A stretch of DNA of 64,000 nucleotides from Adenophora triphylla var. japonica (Eukaryota; Streptophyta; Magnoliopsida; Asterales; Campanulaceae), in NCBI GenBank assembly GCA_022495995.1, contig JAFEMH010000927.1:468501-532500 (forward strand), written 5' to 3'. Shown one piece after another: positions 32,909 to 43,515 of the stretch. The notes below the pieces were generated by a model. The model did no database searches, was not told where the DNA came from, and saw nothing but the letters and a program-made list of their open reading frames with translations. Within the stretch, counting starts at the first letter, position 1; each line of letters begins with the position of its first letter. A program made the translations under genes and the position numbers.

Positions 32909-33593
32909 TGTTGGACGATTGCTAGGCTTCTCAAGAACTTAACGAAAAAAAACTTGACAGAAAATGATAACGGAGATTGGAAACAAAAGAAATCAAGTCG
33001 AGTCTTGTATTTAATACAATCTCCGTAAGAAGTTATTGCCCCGCACAGGTGCTTACGGTTTAAATGGCAATCTTCTAGTAAGATAAAACGACTTACAAGT
33101 AAATGATAGGAGCACTCCAAATCAATTACTCTAACGAACAACACTTTGTTTTGAACTTTGGACTTTGAAGGATTGAATGCAACAATATGCAATGATATGG
33201 ACTATGGTTTATATTATAGTGGACATCCTTCTATTTTAGAAGGTTACACAGATGCCAGTTGGATCAACCAAGAAGATTCATCTTCTACGAGTGGTTGGGT
33301 GTTCTTGCTTGGAGGAGGTGCCATTTCTTGGGCTTCCAAAAAGCAGACATGTATTACACATTCTACAATGGAATCTGAGTTTGTAGCATTGGCTGCTGCT
33401 GGAAAAGAAGCGGAGTGGCTTCGGAACTTGATATATGAGATTCCATTATGGCCAAAACCGATATCACCAAGGCTCAAAATGACTGTGTGTGTAAATTGAA
33501 ATTCGGAGGGGAAGTATATAAAGAGAGTCAAAGGGTTTGGTGGCTTTTCCCTTGAAAAGTCACAACTTTTCGGGTATAACAGCACTTGCACGG
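32909..33593 (-). repeat. Copia element 1: LTR 2 (minus, truncated, with RNase H patch)
   Basis: It begins TGTTGGACGATTGC like LTR 1 and follows it to about 33,196. There, about 35 bp are replaced by 273 bp of foreign RNase H sequence (33,197-33,469). LTR sequence resumes at AGGCTCAAAATGAC and stops at CACTTGCACGG (33,593). At that point the sequence turns into the start of LTR 3 on the other strand, so the outer U3 part is missing. Confidence 0.88.
33197..33469 (+). pseudogene. Copia RNase H fragment embedded in an LTR
   Basis: This is an uninterrupted plus-strand reading frame, MDYGLYYSGHPSILEGYTDA onward. It has the RNase H1 motifs of Ty1/copia: YTDASW (first Asp), STSGWVFLLGGGAISWASKK, and ESEFVALAAAGKEAEWLRNL (Glu). 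It ends at PKPISP. It carries no start context of its own and is bounded by LTR sequence on both sides. It differs clearly from the RNase H of copia element 2, so it came from another family or from the autonomous partner of element 1. Confidence 0.9.
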
Positions 33594-34438
33594 ATAACGG
33601 AAAGTTAAGTTTAACTTAACGTTGATCTAGATTTCTAACGGAAGTTCGTTATGTGTTAACGGAACTAGTTACAAATGGTAATCTACGTTTGTTGTAGATT
33701 ATATATAACTCATTTAAAGTCTCAAAACCATTTCCGTGTGAATGAGAAATTAATGACAAATGATTTGTAACTTAAATATTGGGTCAAAGTGTGTTTTGGG
33801 TTGGTCCCAAAATTGGTGTGGACTTGTTGTGGCTAAAGGGCGACGAAGCGAGTGAAGAAGCTTCTGCACGGCCGTGCAAGTGTCTAGGACACGGCCGTGC
33901 ACCGTGCCTTGCCTTGCCACTCGACCGTGCAGAGCCATGAACTCGACCGTGCATATTGCCTTGCACGGCCGTGCAGTTCATTGGACACGGCCGTGCAAAG
34001 TGCTGTTATACCCGAAAAGTTGTGACTTTTCAAGGGAAAAGCCACCAAACCCTTTGACTCTCTTTATATACTTCCCCTCCGAATTTCAATTTACACACAC
34101 AGTCATTTTGAGCCTCCCTACCCTCTAGTAAGATAGAAAAACATACCCAAATCATTGCATATTGTTGCATTCAATCCTTCAAAGTCCAAAGTTCAAAACA
34201 AAGTGTTGTTCGTTAGAGTAATTGATTTGGAGTGCTCCTATCATTTACTTGTAAGTCGTTTTATCTTACTAGAAGATTGCCATTTAAACCGTAAGCACCT
34301 GTGCGGGGCAATAACTTCTTACGGAGATTGTATTAAATACAAGACTCGACTTGATTTCTTTTGTTTCCAATCTCCGTTATCATTTTCTGTCAAGTTTTTT
34401 TTCGTTAAGTTCTTGAGAAGCCTAGCAATCGTCCAACA
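33592..34438 (+). repeat. Copia element 1: LTR 3 (plus, start of arm B)
   Basis: It lacks only the first about 12 bases (TGTTGGAAATGG) and ends CGTCCAACA at 34,438. The TATA core TATATA is at 34,065-34,070. Four palindromes of the type (G)CACGGCCGTG(C) lie at 33,866-33,877, 33,890-33,899, 33,963-33,974 and 33,986-33,995, upstream of the TATA box. The segment CAATAACTTCTTACG (34,309-34,323) lies in the transcribed part and is complementary to the leader just after the LTR. Confidence 0.92.
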
Positions 34439-34477
34439 ATCGTAAGAAGTTATTGACGCTTCTTCAAGATCTTCAAG

Positions 34478-35203
34478 ATGGCAAACGAGAAAGACTCCAC
34501 AGAATCAAGTCAAGGGAATGTGACGCCTCCTTCTCAAGGTGACGCTACGTTCAACAATGTTACACCGTCTCACCCGGTTCATGGTAAGAAACCTCCTTCA
34601 CGTACAACCTCAAGGGTTGCACCTCTTAATGCTCTCCCTCCGTCTCATGTGTTCGTACATGCGAAAAGACCGGGTATTCTTACCGGGATGAACTTTAAAA
34701 GGTGGCAACAGAAAATGTTGGTCTATTTGACAACATTAAAATTGGTGCATTTTCTTTGGGAATATCCACCATTGATATCCAACGAGGATGAATCCAAAGC
34801 AAAGAATGAATTGGATACTTGGAATCACAGCGATTTCTTGTGTCGCAATTATATTCTTAATGGCTTGGATTACGCACAATACAAGGTGTGTTGTGGCATA
34901 AAGACCGCGAGAGAACTTTGGGACTTTCTCGAGATGCACAATACTATGTGCATTGTGACTAAAAGACCGCAAGTGAACTTGGTGGAAAGAAGTACCGGAA
35001 ATAAGAGAAAGAAAACCGGGAAAGTGAAGAGGACCGCCAAGAAGGTCAAAGGTAGTTGTTTTAATTGCGGCAAACCCGGGCATATGGCTAGGGAATGTCG
35101 ACATCCTAGAATCAACAACCAAGATGGAAACCCTCTTCAAGCCAATGTGAATGAAGATAGAAATGTTCCATTGGACTTTGATCAACTTAGCCTAGGGGCA
35201 TAA
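34478..35203 (+). CDS. Copia gag-like nucleocapsid protein (internally shortened)
   Basis: This is an intact 241-codon ORF. The N-terminus is Ser/Thr/Pro-rich (residues 1-65). The start of a copia gag domain follows (GILTGMNFKRWQQKMLVYLT, then CRNYILNGLDYAQYKV and ARELWDFLEMHN). A basic linker (RKKTGKVKRTAKKVKG) leads into a CCHC zinc knuckle, CFNCGKPGHMAREC, near residue 200. Compared with usual copia gags, the helical part between RELWDFLE and the basic linker is missing, roughly 100 residues. It would bind element RNA, but the loss makes particle assembly doubtful. The ATG at 34,478 is the first in the leader and matches the one in arm A. Confidence 0.88.
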   Translation: MANEKDSTESSQGNVTPPSQGDATFNNVTPSHPVHGKKPPSRTTSRVAPLNALPPSHVFVHAKRPGILTGMNFKRWQQKMLVYLTTLKLVHFLWEYPPLISNEDESKAKNELDTWNHSDFLCRNYILNGLDYAQYKVCCGIKTARELWDFLEMHNTMCIVTKRPQVNLVERSTGNKRKKTGKVKRTAKKVKGSCFNCGKPGHMARECRHPRINNQDGNPLQANVNEDRNVPLDFDQLSLGA

Positions 35204-36492
35204 GATTGAATTGACCAAAAGTGGTTGTTGTGTTAGTAAAGGGTACCTTGTTGAAGGACTCCTTAAATTGTAATTGTTTATCCGCCTAAGTGCGAAGAAT
35301 AAAATTTCGATTTTATTTACTTGGTTTGAAGTGTTCCAATTGTTATGGCGTGTTCATTTAGGTCGTGTAAATTTAAATTCACTAAGTCGACGAGTTAATT
35401 TAAAATTACTACCTAAAATGAAATTTGATTCGCCAAATCAATTGCGATTTCTTTTGTAGAAATCAGTTCAAACCGTAAATAGTAAATAGATAGTTATTTA
35501 CTTCTATTAATGATTGCATTTGATAATGCAAAGTTCATCTTTTGGAAAAGTAATAGGTAAAACCTTAAAGTTTTAAGTAAACAATAAGGTTTGTGATTCA
35601 TCTTAATGAACAATTAAGAGTTTCGAAGTGATAGAGGTGGTTAGTAAGTAGTACCGTTTGAAAAATAATTGTTGGGACGCTGACACTTATTTATCAAACG
35701 AAAGCTTCTTACACACTCAAATCAATTGAAAAAGGAAGATAGAACTTTTAAGGAGATGGTGAACTCCTTATTGATAAGTTCCGTCTTATGTGGGTATACC
35801 TAGAAAAGGTAGAAATATCTAAACCTAAAGAGGTTAAGATAGGACCCAAAAACCATGGATTACGTTTCCATTGGCAATGCAGTATTCTTCAACCAAGGAA
35901 AATGGTTGAAGAGACCTCACTTAAACATAGATATGACTATGTCGTCGGTTCATCTCAAGGAGATGAAAGACATTGTAGATAACTTGGTTATTACAATTAA
36001 ATGACTCCACATAAAAGAAAATATTAAATATGAATTAGGACATTCATAAAATATTTGATATGTGGAGGTACACCTCAAGTGCTGGGGTACAAGCTAAATA
36101 CATAAGTTCTATTGATATGAACTTCTAGTATTAACAAACCGTTAAACCGGTAACACGCTAAAAGAATGGATCATCATATATGTGGAAGTTATTTGATGAT
36201 AAAAACTCCTAACGAATTTGAAGTATTCGTAAGTTTTTTTTATAAATACCTAAATTGTGGGGGTATTCGGCTAAAGTAGAAATACTTAAGCAAGACATGT
36301 TATATTCTTTGAGAATATACTTCCTTGAAATGATAGGAAATGCATAAATTTTAATAAGAAAATTTATAGAAACGGTGGTGGTCTTCTTAATAAGAAGAAA
36401 AACCAAGATACAGTTGAAGGACAAATGCATCCTATTCTATTTTGGAAGATGGTTGATCTTCCTATGCGAACCATTGGGTTGCAAAACTAGAT

Positions 36493-37267
36493 ATGCCAAG
36501 GATGAAACCTTTAAACATTAGACTACAAACGGTCCATCTCAAAGTTAAGGATGAAGGACTAGAAGACGTAGTAAAAGGGCAAGAGTGGAAAAGTCTTTTG
36601 GTCCTGATTTTCTATCATTTATGTTGGAAAACGAATCAGCAACTGTTAAGGAAGCGTTATCTGGTCCGGATAGTTCGTTCTGGAAAGAGGCTATTAACAA
36701 TGAGATAAAGATTCATAATGCTTAATAATACTTGGGAATTGGTAGATCTCCCTCCAAGTTGCAAACCATTAGGTTGCAATTGGATTCTTAAAAAGAAAGT
36801 ATAAAGCCTATGGATCTGTTGATAAGTAGAAAGCCAGGATAGTTGTCAAAAGGACATTATGATTCATGCAAGATTATCCAAAATGACACAACAGAGCGTT
36901 CTATGTCGCACAACCGTGTTGGATCTACTTGTGTATTCATATGGACTAAACAAGCAACTAAACAGTGGCATAAGAAGTTCGATAGAACTATGTTATCAAA
37001 TGGATTCAAGATTAATGAATGTGACAAATGTGTCTACATACATTAAAAGAACATCTGAATCATTTGTTAATAGTCTGTCCTTACGTGGATAACAATGGTA
37101 GTCATGAATTGATCATGAATACCAAAGACATGTTAAAGAAGAACTTTGACATGAAAGATATGGGATTAGCCGATTTTATATTAGAGATAAAGATCTCTAG
37201 ATCATCTGAAGGATTAGTTCCTTCACAATCCCATTATCTTGAAAAAGTACTTCGAAAGTTCAAATAA
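36493..37267 (+). pseudogene. Reverse transcriptase remnant, arm B
   Basis: Pieces in different frames read SSFWKEAINNEIKIHN-like sequence (frame-shifted), [15 protein letters not shown], then CPYVDNNGSHELIMNTKDML and FDMKDMGLADFILEIK, ending SHYLEKVLRKFK. The usual catalytic YVDD is YVDNN, and stops separate the palm motifs. It is the mirror of the arm A remnant. Confidence 0.82.
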
Positions 37268-38428
37268 ATTCTTGAGAGGTGTACTCTAGTAAGGTAGATT
37301 CTTGAGAGGTAATCTCTGTAAAGTAGATCTCTGAAAGGTAGACTCTAAGGAGGTCAAACCACTTAGAGATACTGAATACTTGGGAAGTCTGAACGGTACA
37401 GAGATAATAACCACTTGAAGAAACTGACCGATAGAAGAATTTGATCACTCGAAGGGACTGATCATTCTAGATAGACTAAAGGTCTAATTGTAATTATAAT
37501 CAATCACCGGAATAGTATAATCATAGTGCTTGGTGTACTTAAAGATATACTTATGATTAAAGATTACAATTTCTATGTAAGTTGAATGGTCTTGGAAGAT
37601 ATTCCTTCGTGGAATAAGCTTGTGTCTACATGACCTAAGGCATTGTGACGACAATGAAAAATAGGAAAAGGTGTAGAACGTCATGATAAGTCTAGACATA
37701 ATGGTCTTAGACACACTACCATAGTACAATTGATCTCAATATGCGACTGTCACAACTAGCCATGTGAAGGCAAAATCGGATCCGTCTACCTAAGGGTAGT
37801 AATAGAGATCAACCAGATAAAGCTGTTAAGGGGAATGGGTTTAAAACCCACAACAAAAGAACTTATAGCGGACACTCAACCTTGAGAAATGGAGATCCTG
37901 TGCCCTCGGGTTCAATGAGACAACCAAGTTATAAGTTCTAGTAAGAGTTACTCCTAAACAACAACTCGGTTTATTAACCTAGAGATGTTGAATACTCATT
38001 CCCGTAACGTCCAAGTACTAGCACATGCAGCGGTGGTGAGGATAAGTTGAGAAAACTTTTAATGATTTCTATACCTACGGTGGAGTAGTGCATGATACTC
38101 CTTATAGTGAGAATCACCTATATAAAGCCGAGAGGTAATAAGGCCGCCTCTAAATGAACGCTTATGAATGAGATACGGTCCAGGGGCCAAAAATGGACAA
38201 AAACGTGAGAACAACAATTGTTAGAGCTATTATTATGTGAGTATTATTGTCTTGGTATACATCCGACATCAGCGGTTGAAAGCGACTCGCTACCAAATGG
38301 CTAGTATATCCGATAATATTTCACTGTGGGAAGATTCAAGGCCACAAGCTATCTATCCCGATGTAATAATAGTTCGCCGGAACTTTGGACGAATTTGCAT
38401 ACATGCATTAATTGTCATTCATGGGGAT

Positions 38429-39260
38429 TGTTGGAAATGGATAACGGAAAGTTAAGTTTAACTTAACGTTGATCTAGATTTCTAACGGAAGTTAGATTAT
38501 GTGTTAACGGAACTAGTTACAAATGGTAATCTACGTTTGTTGTAGATTATATATAACTCATTTAAAGTCTCAAAACCATTTCCGTGTGAATGAGAAATTA
38601 ATGACAAATGATTTCAGTAACTTAAATATTGGGTCAAAGTGTGTTTTGGGTTGGTCCCAAAATTGGTGTGGACTTGTTGTGGCTAAAGGGCCGACGAGCA
38701 GCAATGAAGAAGCCTGCACGCGCCGTGCAAGTGTCTAGGACACGGCCGTGCACCGTGCCTTGCCTTGCCACTCGACCGTGCGAGCCATGAACTCGACCGT
38801 GCATATTGCCTTCAGCACGGCCGCATCAGACACGGCCGTGCAGAGTCTTGAGATACCGAAAAGTTGCTTGACTTTTCAGAGCCACCAAACCCTTTGACTC
38901 TCTTTATATACTTCCCGAATTTCATTTACACGTCATTTTGAGCCTCCCTGCCCTCTAGTAAGATAGAAAAACATACCCGAATCATCAGCATATTGTTGCA
39001 TTGATCTTTTCAAAGTCCAAAGTTCAAAGCAAAGTGTTGTTCGTTAGAGTAATTGATTTGGAGTGCTCCTATACATTGTAAGTCGCTTTTATCTTACTAG
39101 AAGATTGCCATTTAAATGTAGCACTACGAGCAATAACTTCTTACGGAGATTGTATTAAATACAAGACTCGACTTGATTTCTTTTGTTTCCAATCTCCGTT
39201 ATCATTTTCTGTCAAGTTTTTTTTCGTTAAGTTCTTGAGAAGCCTAGCAATCGTCCAACA
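38429..39260 (+). repeat. Copia element 1: LTR 4 (plus, 3' LTR of arm B)
   Basis: The full termini TGTTGGAAATGG...CGTCCAACA are present. It matches LTR 3 but differs by many small insertions and deletions between about 38,690 and 39,130, for example in the palindrome block. It directly abuts LTR 5 in the opposite orientation. Confidence 0.9.
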
Positions 39261-39262
39261 AT

Positions 39263-40057
39263 TAGGCTTCTCAAGAACTTAACTAGAAACTTAACAGGAA
39301 AAGATAACGGAGATTTGGAAATAAAAGGATTCAAGTCGAGTCTTGTATTTAATACAATCTCCGTAAGAAGTTATTGCCCCGCACAGGTGCTTACGGTTTA
39401 TATGGCAATCTTCTAGTAAGATAAAACGACTTATAAGTAAATGATAGGAGCACTCCAAATCAAATACTCTAGCGAACAACACAATGTTTGGAACTGACTT
39501 TCAAGGATCAATGCAACAATATTCAATGATTGGGGTATGTTTTTCTATCTTACTGTAGGGTAGGAGGCTCAAAATGACCTGTGTGTAAATTGAAATTTGA
39601 GGAAGTATATAAAGAGAGTCAAAGGGTTTTGTGGAGCTTTTCTCGAAAAGTCACAACTTTTCTCATATCAAAGATTGTCACTGCCGACAAGTGTCCAATG
39701 AACCGCACTGGCCGAGCGGCAAGGCAAGGCACGGTGCACGTGGCCGTGTCCTAGACACGTACGCACGGCCGCAGTGGTTTCTTCACTCGCTCGTCACTCC
39801 CTTTAGCCACAACAAGTCCACACCAATTTTGGGACCAACCCAAATCACACTTTGACCCAATATTTAAGTTACAAATCATTTGTCATTAATTTCTCATTCA
39901 CACGGAAATGGTTTTGAGACTTTAAATGAGTTATATATAATCTACAACAAATGTAGATTACCATTTGTAACTAGTTCCGTTAACACATAACGAACTTCCG
40001 TTAGAAATCTAGATCAACGTTAAGTTAAACTTAACTTTCCGTTATCCATTTCCAACA
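39263..40057 (-). repeat. Copia element 1: LTR 5 (minus, outer 5' LTR)
   Basis: It starts at TAGGCTTCTCAAG, lacking the terminal 14 bases seen in LTR 1, and ends CCATTTCCAACA at 40,057. ATTGC follows at 40,058-40,062, matching the duplication before LTR 1. The following TTCCTACAAGAGC continues the ABCA 3' flank (compare TTCTTACAAGAGC after copy 2). Confidence 0.9.
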
Positions 40058-40079
40058 ATTGCTTCCTACAAGAGCTTTA

Positions 40080-40850
40080 TGTTGGAAATTAAATTATTGC
40101 ACCACAGATTAAATAAACAATTTAATCAACAGTAGGGGATTTATTTATTGATCAAGTCAAGAACGTACCAATTAAGCCAATAGCAAAACCGAAAGCAACG
40201 GGATGGAACAAAGATCGTGGAAAACAGCACGAAAACAAGTAAACAATTGATTAGAAAACTTATCGTGATTTGATCGAGTCGCCTTAGGAAGACCGTCCTA
40301 AGAGAAAATATTGCCCCCAATTGGTGCAACTCGGTACATGGCAAATTTCTCAGGAGGATAAAACGATCACCGGATTACGTACCACAAAGCGGCACACGGG
40401 TAGGTAATCACCGCGGTCCTATCTCGGTCGCCTTAAATCTCACGAACAAATCTCTATGAACGGGAAGTAATCGAATATTGAAAGAAAGCAAAGGAATATT
40501 GTTTTCTCTTCAATTCTCATAAAAACTCACTGGCCGGGAGGAATAGGAGGAATAATTAGTATATATACATATGGTATTAATTAGGGTTAAAGTCTCAAAT
40601 TTGGCTCAGAAAATCCAAGCCCGACACGTGCGCGGCCGCCCTCCCGTGGCTTGCGCGCGACCGCGCAGACAACAGCAATTCACGTTGGTTTTTCGGGACA
40701 CCCGCGCGCCCTTGTCCCACTCGCGCGCCAGCCCCTCAAGCACGTAAAATCCGAAGTGATTTTCCCTTTAGCCAAAAATCGATCAAGCCCCAAAGAACTT
40801 CAAGGTCATAATCTATGAACTTTCATACCATAAATACAAATATTCCAACA
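40080..40850 (-). repeat. Copia element 2: 3' LTR
   Basis: It runs from TGTTGGAAATTAAATT to AATATTCCAACA (771 bp) and is followed by ATCCCCCAC, the complement of the polypurine tract. A TATA core (minus strand GTATATATAC, about 40,560) lies downstream of GC-rich GCGCGGCCGC-type palindromes. It sits 22 bp after element 1, in the remaining ABCA copy 1 flank. Confidence 0.9.
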
Positions 40851-41317
40851 ATCCCCCACAAGTTCATAGAAATATGGACGGTACAGTTGTCCATTGCCAT
40901 GCTTTCAATAATGGTACCTTCAAGCAACCACTACCTATGTTATCCAACGCAAACCTCCACAGACCGGATGAACGGGTGTCTTGAATCGATGCCTTTGGAT
41001 GTAGAGGTCTTTCTTGGTAACAAACACGACAAAAGCTATGATAGGCCCTCTATCGAACACTTGACGTTTATAAGCCATACGTCCCGATCCTCTATCATGA
41101 GTGCTTTCAAGGAATAACCCAAATTTCTAGTTGCGGCCAACAACAACACTCACTTAGTGGGCATCTCGGAAGATGTACTTCTAGCATCTTGTCTAAAAGA
41201 CTTGATCCCATTCAAAGTTCCAAACTTTTACTATATTAGCATTCTGAGCACCTCTGAGGCTATTCAGGGAATAGACTCGGACATGTAACATGTCAATCTA
41301 TTATTAGGTGCTCAGAC

Positions 41318-41830
41318 TCACCCCAGACTTGTTATTACCACATTGAATCTCCTTTGTGGGATCTCCGCTCGAGTAGATTGGGTTGCCACTGCGTTTGAAT
41401 CGAGACGGGGTTCGAGTCCCATCCCCAACCTAGATTTTTGAACTAGAGCAAATTCTAGCCCATTGGTTAAAGGATCAGCTATGTTATCCTTGCTACCAAA
41501 ATAATCAACATCTATCACCTTCCGACACACTAGATCCCTTATAGATTTTAATCTAATTTGGATGTGCCTCCTAGTTTCTGATTGTACTTGACACTTTTCG
41601 GTTTCTCAATTGTGGCGGTGTTGTCACAATGTACGAGATAACGAGGCATGGGCTTACCGACCATGGGCAACTCGGACATAAGTCCTCGAAGCCATTCGGC
41701 TTCCAATCCGGTAGTGTCGAGGGCAACTAATTCGGCCTCAAATGTAGACCTAGACAACGAGTTTGTTTGGTCGACCTCCAACGGACCGCGGCTCCGCCTA
41801 AGGTGAAAACATACCCCGTACTGACCATAA
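41318..41830 (-). pseudogene. Copia element 2 RNase H
   Basis: The pieces are SLSRSTFEAELVALDTTGLE with AEWLRGLMSELP (the conserved Glu region), then HCDNTATIEKPKSVKYN and the C-terminal VIDVDYFGSKDNIADPLTNG. A stop and frame breaks separate them. The order and spacing after reverse transcriptase are normal for copia. Confidence 0.85.
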
Positions 41831-41839
41831 CTCCCGGAG

Positions 41840-42990
41840 TTATAGGCAATCCAGCTGCATCACTATATCCTTCAAGAATGAAGGATATCTCCCGTAATGC
41901 AGCCCAAGGGAAATCGTTCCCTTCAAGTACTTGAGAACTCTATCAAGAGCTTCCCAATGTGCTTTACTTGGACATTGAGTATATCTAGCCAACCTAGTAA
42001 CCGAGTAGGATATATCCGGTCTAGTACAGTTGGCAAGATACATCAAACTTCCAATAATTTGAGAATATCTCAACTGAGCCATCGGTACTCCACTTTCATT
42101 CTTAGTAAGAGCAGATGAAGGGTCATATGGAGTCTTAGCCACTTTGCAATTCTTATAACCAAATTTCTCAATTACACTTTCAGTATAATGAGATTGCGAA
42201 ATGGTTATGCCACTAGTTGAACGAGTCAACTTAAGGCCAAGAATCACACTAGCTACTCCCATATCTTTCATCTCAAACTTACTTTTCAAGAATTCCTTAG
42301 TAGTATCAATTATCCTCATATTCTTTCCAAACAACAATATCATCGACATACAGACATAAGACAATACTACTATCACCAATACTCTTGCTATAAACACACT
42401 TATCAAACTCATTAGTAACAAAGCCAAACGATGAGACAATTTTATCAAATTTCTCATGTCATTGCTTAGGGGCTTGTTTAAGTCCATACAAGGACTTAAC
42501 AAGTTTACAAACCTTTCTCTCATTGCCAGGGGCCTCAAAACCTTCAGGTTGATCCATATAAATTTCTTCCTCTAGATCGCCATGCAAGAAAGCGGTCTTA
42601 ACATCCATACGATGGATAGGAAGATCATATACGAAGGCCAATGCGATAAGCATTCGGATTGTAGTCATTCTAGCAAGCTGGCGAATAGGTATCGAAATAG
42701 TCTATTCCTTCCATTTGCTTGAATCCCTTAGCCACTAACCTAGCCTTAAACTTGTCAACGGCTCCATCCGTTTCGAGTTTCCTTTTGAAGACCCACTTAC
42801 ATCCTATCGTGCTACAACCGGGAGGGAGATCTACCAATTCCCATGTCCCATTAGAGACAATAGAATCCATCTCACTCTTAACGGCATCCTTCCCTTTGCT
42901 TGGCATCGAAGTAGCCATAGCGGCTTTGAAGGTTAGAGGATCACCCTCGACATTGTAAGTGATAAAATCATTTCCAAAGTCCTTGGTGGT
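41840..42990 (-). pseudogene. Copia element 2 reverse transcriptase
   Basis: The start is [20 protein letters not shown] and [20 protein letters not shown] (42,918-42,670). Then come MDVKTAFLHGDLEEEIYMDQ (first catalytic Asp) and KSLYGLKQAPKQ (42,668-42,459). The YVDD region (about 42,340) is split by a frame change. The thumb and connection follow: FEMKDMGVASVILGLKLTRS, SLMYLANCTRPDISYSVTRL and LDRVLKYLKGT. At least three frame changes are present. Confidence 0.9.
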
Positions 42991-43515
42991 CCTTGCCCTT
43001 TACTCCTTCTTGGTTCAATCTCATCGTCGAGAATGAGTTGCACTTTGGAATCAACCCCACATTTGTCGGCTCCTCTACTTGAGCGGGAATGGAATTAGTG
43101 GTGGGGTTAGATTCCTTAGGAAGTCCGTCCTTCATAGGAAACACATCCTCAAAAATGTTGCATCACGTAACTCAACTATAGAGTTCACATCTATGCCAGA
43201 AATTTCGGATTTTATAATAAGAAATCTCAATGCATAACTTGTTTCGAATAACCTATAAAGATAGCATCAACAGTTTTAGGTCCAAGCTTTTTCCTTTTAT
43301 GTGCGGGTACAAGTACCTTTGCAAGGCACCCCCACACTTTCAAGTGTTTCAAGCTAGCTTTGTCGACCTCTCCAGTTCAAACGGACTTTCCTTTCTATGT
43401 TTAGGAGGGACTCTATTCGAATATGGCAAGCCGTATTCAAAGCCTCTCCCCACATATATTTGGGCGATCGAACTTATGAGTAAAGCGGTTAATCATATCG
43501 GTAAGGGTTCTATTC

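Larger units (their letters stand above)
34439..38428 (+). mobile_element. Copia element 1, arm B internal region (non-autonomous)
   Basis: This is the plus-strand copy of the element interior. The leader begins two bases after the LTR with CGTAAGAAGTTATTG (34,441-34,455); no initiator-Met-type primer site (TGG...) is seen there. An intact gag-like ORF follows. There is then long non-coding or decayed DNA (35,204-36,490 and 37,270-38,420), with an RT remnant between, and finally a polypurine-like CATGGGGAT just before LTR 4. Confidence 0.88.

Noticed and set aside
33158..33499. RNase H ORF as an independent gene
   Set aside because: Both ends run into LTR sequence and only the middle 273 bp are RNase H, so it is a captured fragment.
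34439..34460. Initiator-Met tRNA primer site expected for copia element 1
   Set aside because: The bases after the LTR do not begin TGG and do not match the usual TGGTATCAGAGC type; the same is true for element 2.
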